A stretch of 30,265 nucleotides of DNA from Candidatus Cloacimonadota bacterium (GTDB taxonomy: Bacteria; Cloacimonadota; Cloacimonadia; JGIOTU-2), in assembly GCA_011043895.1 (NCBI GenBank), contig DRBZ01000066.1:1-30265 (forward strand), written 5' to 3'. Position 1 is the first letter of the stretch, and each line of letters opens with the position of its first letter. A program made the position numbers and the translations under genes. This document shows, one piece after another, positions 16,371 through 23,513 of this stretch. Under the pieces are notes generated by a model. It was not told the DNA's origin. It worked only from the letters and a program-made list of their open reading frames with translations, and did not search any database.

Positions 16371-17201
16371 ATGGCATTAAAGAAATATAAGCCGATAACG
16401 CCTGCCAGAAGGTATTATACGGGTTCTACTTTTGAAGAAATTACAAAAGAGAAACCTGAGAAATCCTTGATTACTCCAGTAAGAAGAACAGCTGGAAGAA
16501 ATAATCAGGGTAGAATTACCATCAGACATCGTGGTGGTGGGCATAAACGTTTTTATAGAATTATAGATTTTAAACGACATGACAAAAAAGGTATTGAAGC
16601 AAGAGTTCATGCGATTGAATACGATCCAAACCGTTCAGCACGAATTGCATTGCTTTATTATGTTGATGGTGAAAAACGTTATATCATAGCACCAGATAAA
16701 CTCAAGGTTAATGATGTTGTCCTTTCTGGAGAAAACGTTGAGATCAAAGCAGGTAACTCACTTCCTCTAAGGAGAATACCTATTGGCACGATGATTCACA
16801 ACGTTGAGTTCAAGCCCGGTCGCGGCGCTCAGATTGCCAGAAGCGCTGGTGTGAATGCTGAGATTGTTGCTAAAGAAGAGAAACGCATTCATGTAAAAAT
16901 GCCATCTGGATCAATACAGCTACTCAGACCAGATTGCTATGCAACGATCGGTCAGGTAAGTAATATCGACCATGGAAGTATCTCCTATGGAAAAGCTGGT
17001 AGAAAACGATGGCTTGGTCGTCGTCCTCATACACGTGGTGTTGCGATGAATCCTGTTGATCATCCAATGGGTGGTGGTGAAGGTAAATCCTCAGGTGGAC
17101 GACACCCTGTTTCACCATGGGGTAAACCAGCCAAGGGATTTAAGACCAGAAAAAATACAAAGTATTCTGATAGATACATAATCAAGAAGAAACGGAAATA
17201 A
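16371..17201 (+). CDS. rplB: 50S ribosomal protein L2
   Basis: This 276-residue protein is required for subunit joining and peptidyl transferase activity. It has an N-terminal OB-like domain with GRITIRHRGGGHKRFYRIID, an SH3-like domain with LPLRRIPIGTMIHNVEFKPG, and the extended C-terminal segment MNPVDHPMGGGEGKSSGGR (226-244). H231 in this segment is the counterpart of the essential E. coli H229. ATG 16371 has a 9-base spacer from TGGAG. The length matches the family (E. coli 273). Confidence 0.98.
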   Translation: MALKKYKPITPARRYYTGSTFEEITKEKPEKSLITPVRRTAGRNNQGRITIRHRGGGHKRFYRIIDFKRHDKKGIEARVHAIEYDPNRSARIALLYYVDGEKRYIIAPDKLKVNDVVLSGENVEIKAGNSLPLRRIPIGTMIHNVEFKPGRGAQIARSAGVNAEIVAKEEKRIHVKMPSGSIQLLRPDCYATIGQVSNIDHGSISYGKAGRKRWLGRRPHTRGVAMNPVDHPMGGGEGKSSGGRHPVSPWGKPAKGFKTRKNTKYSDRYIIKKKRK

Positions 17202-17215
17202 GCGGAGGATTTTTA

Positions 17216-17503
17216 ATGGCAAGGTCACTAAAAAAAGGACCATTTTATGATGAACACTTGATGAAGAAAGTTGAAAAGCTCGATAAGCAGAACAAGAAAC
17301 AGGTTATCAAGACCTGGTCTCGACGTTCCACCGTCATGCCAGAGTTCGTTGGTCACACATTTGCGGTACATAACGGGAAAAAGTTCGTTCCTGTATTCGT
17401 AACCGAAGCTATGGTTGGACATAAACTAGGTGAATTTTCACCAACGAGAACATTCCGCGGTCATAAAGATAAAAAAGAAAAACTTGCAAGGAAACGTGGT
17501 TAA
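17216..17503 (+). CDS. rpsS: 30S ribosomal protein S19
   Basis: This 95-residue protein of the 30S head lies near the A-site tRNA and binds S13. The family motifs are MARSLKKGPFYDEHLMKKVE, KTWSRRSTVMPEFVGHTFAV and GHKLGEFSPTRTFRGH. GGAGGA (17203-17208), just after the rplB stop, is the ribosome site for ATG 17216. rplV starts two bases after its stop. Confidence 0.98.
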   Translation: MARSLKKGPFYDEHLMKKVEKLDKQNKKQVIKTWSRRSTVMPEFVGHTFAVHNGKKFVPVFVTEAMVGHKLGEFSPTRTFRGHKDKKEKLARKRG

Positions 17504-17505
17504 TT

Positions 17506-17850
17506 ATGGAAGCTATTGCGAGAGTTAAAAATCAAAGAGGTTCAGCGAGAAAAGTTCGTCTCGTAGCTGATCTGATTCGTAATAAGCGAGTTGATGAAGC
17601 CAGAGATATATTGAACTTTTCAAAGAAGCGCGCTGCACGTAATATTCTTAAACTTCTCGATGCAGCAATTGCAAACGCTGCAAATAAATCTGGAAAAATT
17701 GAAATCAATAAATTATATATTAATAAAATAGCTGTGGACGAAGGTATTGTCATGAAACGATGGCGTCCCCGTGCAATGGGTAGAGCAGATATGATATTTA
17801 AAAGAACCCATCATATTTATTTATCCATTAGCGATAAAATGGAAAATTAG
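17506..17850 (+). CDS. rplV: 50S ribosomal protein L22
   Basis: This 114-residue protein has a long beta hairpin that lines the exit tunnel, beside L4. Family features are the start MEAIARVKNQRGSARKVRLV, the central ARNILKLLDAAIANAANKSG, and the hairpin region with KRWRPRAMGRADMIFKRTHH at its arm. The length is normal (E. coli 110). The stop TAG overlaps the AGGAGG ribosome site of rpsC. It lies two bases after rpsS, with only a weak ribosome site of its own. Confidence 0.97.
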   Translation: MEAIARVKNQRGSARKVRLVADLIRNKRVDEARDILNFSKKRAARNILKLLDAAIANAANKSGKIEINKLYINKIAVDEGIVMKRWRPRAMGRADMIFKRTHHIYLSISDKMEN

Positions 17851-17859
17851 GAGGCTAAT

Positions 17860-18531
17860 TTGGGTCAAAAAACTAATCCTATTGGTTTTCGCATTGGTTT
17901 TAACAAAGATTGGGAATCTGTGTGGTTTGCTAATACTCGAAAAGAATATGTAAAGACCTTTTATGAAGATCTAAAAATTAAGGATTATCTTGAAAAGAGA
18001 TTGTCTGATGCAATGATCTCCAAGATCGAAATAAATAGAAAAAGTGATAAAATAACCGTGATCATTCATACAGCCCGTCCCGGTATCGTGATAGGGCGAA
18101 AAGGTGCTGAGATCGAGAAGATCAAGCAGGAATTGATCACTCTCCTTGAGATGAATGCGCAGAATGACTATGCAAAACTAGCAATTGATGTGCAGGAAGT
18201 AAAGAAGCCAGAACTCGATGCTCGTCTTGTGGGCATGGATATAGCTCGTCAGATCGAAAATCGCATCTCGTACCGTAGAGCAATGAAGCGAGCTATTGAG
18301 CGTACAATGGCAGCAGGTGCAGAAGGCATTAAAATCAAAACAAGCGGACGTCTGCATGGAGCAGAAATCGCACGTAGTGAAGAATATAAATCTGGCAGAA
18401 CTCCTCTCCATACTCTACGTGCAGATATTGATTATGCTATTTCAGAAGCCCATACTCGTTATGGAATTATTGGTATCAAGGTATGGATTTGTAGAGGTGA
18501 ACTCATGCAGAAGGAACATCAACAAAGATAA
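17860..18531 (+). CDS. rpsC: 30S ribosomal protein S3
   Basis: This 223-residue protein at the mRNA entry channel starts with TTG. The start is set by AGGAGG at 17849-17854 with a 5-base spacer and by the invariant beginning GQKTNPIGFRIG. A type II KH domain is visible with TARPGIVIGRKGAEIEKIKQ, its GxxG loop being GRKG at 79-82. The C-terminal domain contains SGRLHGAEIARSEEYKSGR and TLRADIDYAISEAHTRYGII. The length is normal (E. coli 233). Confidence 0.97.
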   Translation: MGQKTNPIGFRIGFNKDWESVWFANTRKEYVKTFYEDLKIKDYLEKRLSDAMISKIEINRKSDKITVIIHTARPGIVIGRKGAEIEKIKQELITLLEMNAQNDYAKLAIDVQEVKKPELDARLVGMDIARQIENRISYRRAMKRAIERTMAAGAEGIKIKTSGRLHGAEIARSEEYKSGRTPLHTLRADIDYAISEAHTRYGIIGIKVWICRGELMQKEHQQR

Positions 18532-18550
18532 AATTTTAGGAAATTGACTT

Positions 18551-18970
18551 ATGTTACAGCCAAAGAAAGTTAAACATCGTAAACAGCAACGTGGAAAAAG
18601 ACGCGGAAAAGCCTATGCTGGTTCCAACATAGATTTTGGCCAATATGGTCTCATTTCTCTTGATAATGGTTGGATTACCGCCAGACAGATCGAAGCTGCT
18701 CGTATTGCCATCACGCACTTCATAAAAAGAGTAGGAAAAGTTTGGATAAGAATATTTCCAGATAAACCCATTACACTCAAACCTGCTGAAACTCGCATGG
18801 GTAAAGGTAAAGGTGCACCAGAGTATTGGGTCGCAGTTGTTAAAGCTGGAAGAGTTCTTTTCGAACTCGAAGGTGTTAATGAAGAAGTGGCAAGGCGTGC
18901 CCTCGAACTCGGTGGACATAAACTTCCAGTGAAAACGAAATTTGTTGTTCGTGAAGAAGTGAGGGGTTAA
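18551..18970 (+). CDS. rplP: 50S ribosomal protein L16
   Basis: This 139-residue late-assembly protein near the A site helps position tRNA. It begins MLQPKKVKHRKQQRGKRRGK and contains WITARQIEAARIAITHFIKR, WIRIFPDKPITLKPAETRMG and GKGKGAPEYWVAVVKAGRVL, all family motifs. AGGA in the short gap after rpsC precedes ATG 18551. Its length is close to that of E. coli L16 (136). rpmC starts one base after its stop. Confidence 0.98.
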   Translation: MLQPKKVKHRKQQRGKRRGKAYAGSNIDFGQYGLISLDNGWITARQIEAARIAITHFIKRVGKVWIRIFPDKPITLKPAETRMGKGKGAPEYWVAVVKAGRVLFELEGVNEEVARRALELGGHKLPVKTKFVVREEVRG

Positions 18971-18971
18971 T

Positions 18972-19178
18972 ATGTTAAAGCCAGATGAGATTAGAGAAAT
19001 GAATATTGCAGAACTTCAGATGAAAGAGCAGGACCTCAAAGAAGAGTATTTTAATCTTCGCTATCAGAAAACCATGAACCGTTTGGAAAATCCGTGGAAA
19101 TTGCACGAAGTTCGCAGAGATATTGCGCGAGTAAAAACAATTATTCGTGAAAAAAAGTCAATGCAAAATGAGGAATAG
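18972..19178 (+). CDS. rpmC: 50S ribosomal protein L29
   Basis: This 68-residue two-helix protein at the tunnel exit lies near L23. It matches the family through IREMNIAELQMKEQDLKEEY, FNLRYQKTMNRLENPWKLHE and VRRDIARVKTIIREK. The start ATG 18972 lies one base beyond the rplP stop, and GAGGGG at the end of rplP serves as ribosome site. The order rplP-rpmC-rpsQ is conserved. Confidence 0.96.
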   Translation: MLKPDEIREMNIAELQMKEQDLKEEYFNLRYQKTMNRLENPWKLHEVRRDIARVKTIIREKKSMQNEE

Positions 19179-19187
19179 TAGGTCTCA

Positions 19188-19457
19188 ATGAAAAAGAATA
19201 AAATCTCAGTTCGGCAGAAACCAAGCAGAATTGGTGTCGTTGTCAGTGATAAAATGGATAAAACCATTGTCGTTCGCGTTGAAAGAAAATTCAAACATCC
19301 TCTTTATGGAAAATATATAAGAAAACATAAAAAGTTCAAAGCACACGATGAGAATAATCAAGCTCATATTGGTGATAAAGTGAGAATCGAAGAATTTATT
19401 CCTGTCAGCAAGACAAAGCGCTGGAAGCTCATCGATATAATAGAAAAAAGCAAGTAG
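19188..19457 (+). CDS. rpsQ: 30S ribosomal protein S17
   Basis: This 89-residue OB-fold protein of the 30S body is recognised by RIGVVVSDKMDKTIVVRVER, KHPLYGKYIRKHKKFKAHDE and IGDKVRIEEFIPVSKTKRWK. The length is normal (E. coli 84). ATG 19188 follows a weak AGGT site nine bases after rpmC. It closes the S10-type gene group; rplN begins 17 bases later with no terminator between. Confidence 0.97.
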   Translation: MKKNKISVRQKPSRIGVVVSDKMDKTIVVRVERKFKHPLYGKYIRKHKKFKAHDENNQAHIGDKVRIEEFIPVSKTKRWKLIDIIEKSK

Positions 19458-19474
19458 GATTTTAGGGAGTTCAA

Positions 19475-19843
19475 ATGATACAGCAGGAGTCAGTTCTAAA
19501 GGTTGCGGATAATTCCGGTGCAAAAATAGCGAAATGTATCAAAGTCTTAGGTGGTTCCCGTCGTCGTTACGCAAGCCTTGGTGATGTCATTGTGATCTCT
19601 GTCAAGTCTGCAATTCCTCACAGTGATGTAAAAAAAGGGAGCTTGCACAGAGGAGTAATCGTTCGAACTAAAAAAGCCGTCAGACGACCCGATGGATCAT
19701 ATATACGTTTTGGTGATAATGCAGTTGTTTTGATAAATGAAGTCATGGAGCCAAAAGGAACGCGTATTTTTGGTCCAGTTGCTCGTGAACTGCGAGAAAA
19801 GAAGTTTATGAAAATCCTCTCTCTAGCCCCTGAAGTTGTGTAG
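19475..19843 (+). CDS. rplN: 50S ribosomal protein L14
   Basis: This 122-residue protein takes part in the intersubunit bridge B8. It has the nearly invariant IQQESVLKVADNSGAKIAKC at the start, then SVKSAIPHSDVKKGSLHRGV, RTKKAVRRPDGSYIRFGDNA and GTRIFGPVARELREKKFMKI. The length equals that of E. coli L14 (123) within one residue. TTAGGGAG before ATG 19475 is the ribosome site. It opens the spc-type gene group. Confidence 0.98.
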   Translation: MIQQESVLKVADNSGAKIAKCIKVLGGSRRRYASLGDVIVISVKSAIPHSDVKKGSLHRGVIVRTKKAVRRPDGSYIRFGDNAVVLINEVMEPKGTRIFGPVARELREKKFMKILSLAPEVV

Positions 19844-19854
19844 GAGTCAATGAT

Positions 19855-20163
19855 ATGAGAATTAAAAAAGGTGATAAAGTAAGAGTCATTAGTGGCGAAT
19901 ATAAAGGTGTCGAAGGAAATGTACTCAAATCATTTCCAAAGCTGGGCAAAGTTATCGTTGAAAAGGTCAATTTTGTTAAGAAACATCAACGCCCAACCCA
20001 GCAGAATCCTTCTGGTGGAGTGGTTGAGATGGAAGCACCGATAAATGTATCGAATGTTCAACTTATATGCCCAAAATGTGGTAAACCTTCTAAGCCAAGA
20101 ATCAAGATATTAGAAGATAAAAGTAGAGTACGCTACTGCGCTAAATGCGGTGATATGATCTAA
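19855..20163 (+). CDS. rplX: 50S ribosomal protein L24 (zinc-ribbon form)
   Basis: This 102-residue assembly initiator has a KOW motif near the N-terminus (KKGDKVRVISGEYKGVEG). The C-terminal end carries two CxxC pairs (C72/C75 and C95/C98), a zinc ribbon kept in some bacterial L24 proteins and lost in others. The start at 19855 is chosen over ATG 19850, which meets a stop within two codons. TAGGAG upstream, overlapping the rplN stop, is the ribosome site. The gene for L5 follows after nine bases. Confidence 0.96.
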   Translation: MRIKKGDKVRVISGEYKGVEGNVLKSFPKLGKVIVEKVNFVKKHQRPTQQNPSGGVVEMEAPINVSNVQLICPKCGKPSKPRIKILEDKSRVRYCAKCGDMI

Positions 20164-20172
20164 CGAGGAACA

Positions 20173-20715
20173 ATGAGTAGATTATTAGAAAAATACAGAA
20201 AAGAAATTATCCCGGAATTAACCAAAAAGCATGAATATGCCAATGTAATGGAAGTTCCCAAGCTGAAAAAAGTCACGGTGAATATTGGAGTCGGTGAAGC
20301 AACACAAGAGAGAGCTTCTCTTGATAATGCGCGTAAACAAATTGAAGCAATCACCGGGCAGCATGCAGTTATTACAAAAGCAAAAAAGTCTATATCAAAT
20401 TTTAAATTACGTAAAGGTGTTCCAATCGGAACCATGACCACCCTGCGTGGAAAAAAAATGTATGAATTTGTTGATCGTCTCGTCAGTATTGTTCTACCCC
20501 GAATTCGTGACTTCAACGGTATCTCACCTCATGGTTTTGATGGACGCGGTAACTATACATTGGGTATCAAGGAACAGATCGTCTTTCCCGAAATTGATTA
20601 TGACAAAGTTGATAAAGTCCGTGGATTGAACATTACATTTGTCACCAGTGCTAAGACTGATGAAGAAGGTCGCTCACTGATGAGAGCACTCGGGATGCCC
20701 TTTGCTCAGAAATAA
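20173..20715 (+). CDS. rplE: 50S ribosomal protein L5
   Basis: This 180-residue protein binds 5S rRNA in the central protuberance and touches P-site tRNA. Family motifs are MEVPKLKKVTVNIGVGEATQ, ITGQHAVITKAKKSISNFKL, RKGVPIGTMTTLRGKKMYEF and LPRIRDFNGI. The length is normal (E. coli 179). CGAGGAAC before ATG 20173 is the ribosome site. The order rplX-rplE-rpsN-rpsH is standard. Confidence 0.98.
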   Translation: MSRLLEKYRKEIIPELTKKHEYANVMEVPKLKKVTVNIGVGEATQERASLDNARKQIEAITGQHAVITKAKKSISNFKLRKGVPIGTMTTLRGKKMYEFVDRLVSIVLPRIRDFNGISPHGFDGRGNYTLGIKEQIVFPEIDYDKVDKVRGLNITFVTSAKTDEEGRSLMRALGMPFAQK

Positions 20716-20731
20716 AATCTAAAGGAAATAT

Positions 20732-20917
20732 ATGGCACGTAAAGCATTAGTAGTTAAAGCGAAAAAAAAGAAGAAGTTCAAAGTCCGCGAGTATAACAGA
20801 TGTGAAATCTGTGGTAGACCCCGTGCATATCTGAGAGATTTTGGTATTTGTAGATTATGTTTTCGTAAACTTGCACTCGAGGGTAAAATACCCGGTGTAA
20901 AAAAAGCGAGCTGGTAG
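20732..20917 (+). CDS. rpsZ: 30S ribosomal protein S14, zinc type
   Basis: This 61-residue protein of the 30S head is the short zinc-binding form. C24, C27, C40 and C43 make up the CxxC-x12-CxxC site in NRCEICGRPRAYLRDFG and ICRLCFRKLA. The C-terminal KIPGVKKASW is characteristic. Long, cysteine-free S14 proteins have about 100 residues, so the form is unambiguous. AAAGG upstream of ATG 20732 is the ribosome site. Confidence 0.97.
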   Translation: MARKALVVKAKKKKKFKVREYNRCEICGRPRAYLRDFGICRLCFRKLALEGKIPGVKKASW

Positions 20918-20929
20918 TCGGAGGAATAC

Positions 20930-21340
20930 ATGGCAAATTTTGATCCTATCGCTCAGATGCTTACCATTATCCGTAATGGCTTGCAAGCAAAGAAAAAATA
21001 TGTAGTTATTGATTCCTCCAATCTTAAGAAAGATATTGCTCGCATTCTCCATGAGGAGAACTACATTACAAAATATTCAATTATAGAACCTTCTGACGAA
21101 GAGAATAAAAAATTTGAAAAAATTAAAATATATCTCCGCTATGTAAATGAAGAATCCGTAATAAGAGGATTGGAAAAGATAAGTAAACCTGGAAAACGCA
21201 TCTATGTGAATACTAAAAATATTCCGGTTGTGTTAAATCATATTGGTATTGCAATTCTCTCTACCAACAAAGGTGTTCTCACTGATAGAGATGCCAGAAA
21301 ATTTAATGTTGGTGGGGAATATATCTGCAAAATCTGGTAA
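20930..21340 (+). CDS. rpsH: 30S ribosomal protein S8
   Basis: This 136-residue protein binds the central domain of 16S rRNA. In enterobacteria it also represses the spc operon by binding mRNA near rplE. It shows DPIAQMLTIIRNGLQAKKKY at the N-terminus, ISKPGKRIYV in the middle, and the C-terminal signature GIAILSTNKGVLTDRDARKF ending GGEYICKIW. GGAGGA before ATG 20930 is a strong ribosome site. The length is slightly above E. coli S8 (130). Confidence 0.97.
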   Translation: MANFDPIAQMLTIIRNGLQAKKKYVVIDSSNLKKDIARILHEENYITKYSIIEPSDEENKKFEKIKIYLRYVNEESVIRGLEKISKPGKRIYVNTKNIPVVLNHIGIAILSTNKGVLTDRDARKFNVGGEYICKIW

Positions 21341-21352
21341 ATGAGGTGATAC

Positions 21353-21937
21353 ATGTCCAGAGTAGGTAAAGAACCAATAATCATACCTGATAAAGTTAAA
21401 GTTGATATCAAAGGTCATAATGTGAAAGTTACAGGACCTTTGGGTGAACTGAAACATATATTAAATGATAACATTACTGCAAAGATCAAAGATAATGAGA
21501 TCATTGTAGAAAGAAAGAGTGATGAAAAAGAAATCAGAAGTCTACATGGTCTGAACAGATCACTAATAGCTAATATGGTTAAAGGTGTTTCTGAAGGATA
21601 TCTAAAAAAACTTATGATCGTCGGAACTGGTTATAAAGCAGAGATAAAAGGAAAGTGGCTTGTACTTAGTCTTGGTTTCTCGCATGATGTCTATCTTGAG
21701 ATACCGAAAGAGGTCAAGGTTGATATCGAGAAAATTGGTCGAGCAGAAGCAAGTAGTCTTCCTGGTTTGCAGGCTATTATCGATTTCAGAAGTTATAATA
21801 AAGAAATGCTTGGTGCATTCTGTGCCACAATTCGAAATGTTAAACCTCCCGAACCTTATAAAGGAAAAGGTATACGATATTCAGACGAACATATCCATAT
21901 CAAACCTGGTAAGGTTGCAGGTGGAGCAGGTGCATAA
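21353..21937 (+). CDS. rplF: 50S ribosomal protein L6
   Basis: This 194-residue protein lies near the sarcin-ricin loop, where elongation factors dock. It has the two L6 repeats: SRVGKEPIIIPDKVKVDIKG opens the first, and the second includes LVLSLGFSHDVYLEIPKEVK. The conserved C-terminal part is IRNVKPPEPYKGKGIRYSDE. It is some 17 residues longer than E. coli L6, through a short extension after the GKGIRY motif and small inserts. GAGGTGAT precedes ATG 21353. Confidence 0.96.
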   Translation: MSRVGKEPIIIPDKVKVDIKGHNVKVTGPLGELKHILNDNITAKIKDNEIIVERKSDEKEIRSLHGLNRSLIANMVKGVSEGYLKKLMIVGTGYKAEIKGKWLVLSLGFSHDVYLEIPKEVKVDIEKIGRAEASSLPGLQAIIDFRSYNKEMLGAFCATIRNVKPPEPYKGKGIRYSDEHIHIKPGKVAGGAGA

Positions 21938-21946
21938 GGAGCAAGT

Positions 21947-22324
21947 ATGTTAAGAAGAAAAGTAAGAAAAAATATATTATTGCGAAAACGACGCAAAGTT
22001 GCAATAAGAAATAAGATTTCTGGAACAAAAGAACGTCCGCGTATGAGTGTTTATCGAAGCTTGAACCAGATTTATGTTCAAGCGATCGATGATGACAAAG
22101 GTGTTACCTTGTGTGCATTCTCCAGCTTGAGTCCTGATTATAAGGAAAAGGTAAAAAAGGATATGAAACCGGTTGAGAAAGCACAACTTGTAGGTGAACT
22201 TTTTGCACAGTTATGTCTTAAAAAGAAGATAAAACAGGTTAGTTTTGATAGAAATGGATTCAAATACCATGGACGCGTAAAAGCACTCGCAGAAGGTGCT
22301 CGCAAAGCTGGTTTGGAATTCTAG
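21947..22324 (+). CDS. rplR: 50S ribosomal protein L18
   Basis: This 125-residue protein binds 5S rRNA. The basic N-terminus is followed by ISGTKERPRMSVYRSLNQIY, and the C-terminus contains FDRNGFKYHGRVKALAEGAR followed by KAGLEF, all family motifs. AAGGAG a few bases before ATG 21947 is a strong ribosome site. Its stop TAG overlaps the AGGAG site for rpsE. Confidence 0.97.
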   Translation: MLRRKVRKNILLRKRRKVAIRNKISGTKERPRMSVYRSLNQIYVQAIDDDKGVTLCAFSSLSPDYKEKVKKDMKPVEKAQLVGELFAQLCLKKKIKQVSFDRNGFKYHGRVKALAEGARKAGLEF

Positions 22325-22332
22325 GAGTGTTA

Positions 22333-22845
22333 ATGCAGAATAATCAAAATAGAAGACAAGAAGAGGAAGAACAACTCTACGAGCAAGTAGTTGATACTAA
22401 TCGTGTGGCAAAAGTAATCAAAGGTGGAAGACACTTTAGCTTTAATGCCACTGTAGTTGTAGGTGATAAGAATGGCTTGGTCGGCGTTGGAATGGGTAAA
22501 GCTAATGAAGTGATACCTGCTATCATCAAAGCTAAAGATAAAGCTAAGAAGAGCATGTTCAGTTTTCCTATCAGGAATGGTACAATCCCTCACGAAAGTA
22601 TCGGTAAGTTCGCTGGAAGTAAAGTCTTGCTCAAACCAGCCGCTCCGGGTACAGGTGTTATTGCCGGTGGACCTGTGCGTGCAATCCTTGAAGCAGCAGG
22701 TGTGGAAAATGTGCTGACAAAATCCCTGGGTTCTAGCACAAAGCATAACATGGTAAAAGCAACTGTGCTTGCACTGAAAGCCCTTCGCTCACATGAAGAA
22801 GTAGCAAAACTTCGCGGAAAGACTGTCTCAGAACTTCTATCATAA
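22333..22845 (+). CDS. rpsE: 30S ribosomal protein S5
   Basis: This 170-residue protein at the mRNA entry channel affects decoding accuracy. It has VAKVIKGGRHFSFNATVVVG and GLVGVGMGKANEVIPAIIKA in the double-stranded-RNA-binding-like domain. The C-terminal domain has GSKVLLKPAAPGTGVIAGGP and GAVR-like VRAILEAAGVENVLTKSLGS. ATG 22333 is chosen over the in-frame GTG at 22327, because AGGAG (22323-22327) would overlap that GTG and stands five bases from the ATG. The N-terminus is short and acidic (QEEEEQ). Confidence 0.96.
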   Translation: MQNNQNRRQEEEEQLYEQVVDTNRVAKVIKGGRHFSFNATVVVGDKNGLVGVGMGKANEVIPAIIKAKDKAKKSMFSFPIRNGTIPHESIGKFAGSKVLLKPAAPGTGVIAGGPVRAILEAAGVENVLTKSLGSSTKHNMVKATVLALKALRSHEEVAKLRGKTVSELLS

Positions 22846-22860
22846 ATAAAGGTATTGAAG

Positions 22861-23061
22861 ATGAAAATTAAAGTTACGCAGATAAAAAGCTCAATTGGAC
22901 AGAAACCCAATATGAAAAAAACCCTTGAAGCATTAGGGCTTCGTAGAATTCGTCATTCAGTCATTCATGAAAATACACCAGCAATTATGGGTATGATTAA
23001 AACCGTTAGTCATCTTGTAGTAGTTGAAGAAACTAAAAAAAAGAGAGGTTCTAAGAAATGA
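22861..23061 (+). CDS. rpmD: 50S ribosomal protein L30
   Basis: This 66-residue protein of the large subunit is recognised by IKVTQIKSSIGQKPNMKKTL and EALGLRRIRHSVIHENTPAI, with GMIKTVSHLVVVEE near the end. ATG 22861 is chosen over an in-frame TTG at 22855 because AAAGG (22848-22852) is correctly spaced for the ATG. A basic tail (KKKRGSKK) closes it. The stop overlaps the start of rplO (ATGA). Confidence 0.96.
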   Translation: MKIKVTQIKSSIGQKPNMKKTLEALGLRRIRHSVIHENTPAIMGMIKTVSHLVVVEETKKKRGSKK

Positions 23062-23513
23062 AATTAAATGAATTAAAACCTCCTGAAAATACACGACATG
23101 AAAAATCCCGACGCGGAAAAGGGGACGGATCCGGCAAAGGCAAGACAGGTGGACGAGGTATGAACGGACAGAAGTGCCGAAGTGGTGCCAGTATCCCTAA
23201 TTGGTTTGAAGGTGGACAGATGCCGATCCATCGTAGACTTCCCATGAAAGGATTTAATAATACAGCTTTTAAGAAAAGGTATAGAATTGTCTCTTTGAAC
23301 GAGCTGGCAGATATTGACGAAAGCATTATTGATATCACTATGATGGAAGAAAGAGGACTAATCGAACCTCAAAATCATAAGGTCAAACCCGTAAAAGTGC
23401 TGGCTAACAAAGAAAATAAATTTGATAAAAAGAAAGTAATCAAAGCCAACAAATTCAGTAGATCCGCAATCAAGATTATCGAGGAAGTTGGCGGAAAAGC
23501 AGAGGTTGTCTAG
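23058..23513 (+). CDS. rplO: 50S ribosomal protein L15
   Basis: This 151-residue assembly protein has the typical glycine- and arginine-rich N-terminal extension, with RRGKGDGSGKGKTGGRGMNG and GGQMPIHRRLPMKGF. The C-terminal domain ends in ANKFSRSAIKIIEEVGGKAE. The start overlaps the rpmD stop by four bases, and the TAG stop shares one base with the GTG of secY (TAGTG). Both junctions point to coupled translation. The length is near E. coli L15 (144). Confidence 0.97.
   Translation: MKLNELKPPENTRHEKSRRGKGDGSGKGKTGGRGMNGQKCRSGASIPNWFEGGQMPIHRRLPMKGFNNTAFKKRYRIVSLNELADIDESIIDITMMEERGLIEPQNHKVKPVKVLANKENKFDKKKVIKANKFSRSAIKIIEEVGGKAEVV

Noticed and set aside
16328..16390. Twenty-codon ATG frame overlapping the rplB start
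   Set aside because: Short, without a ribosome site or known counterpart; TGGAG at 16357 serves rplB instead.
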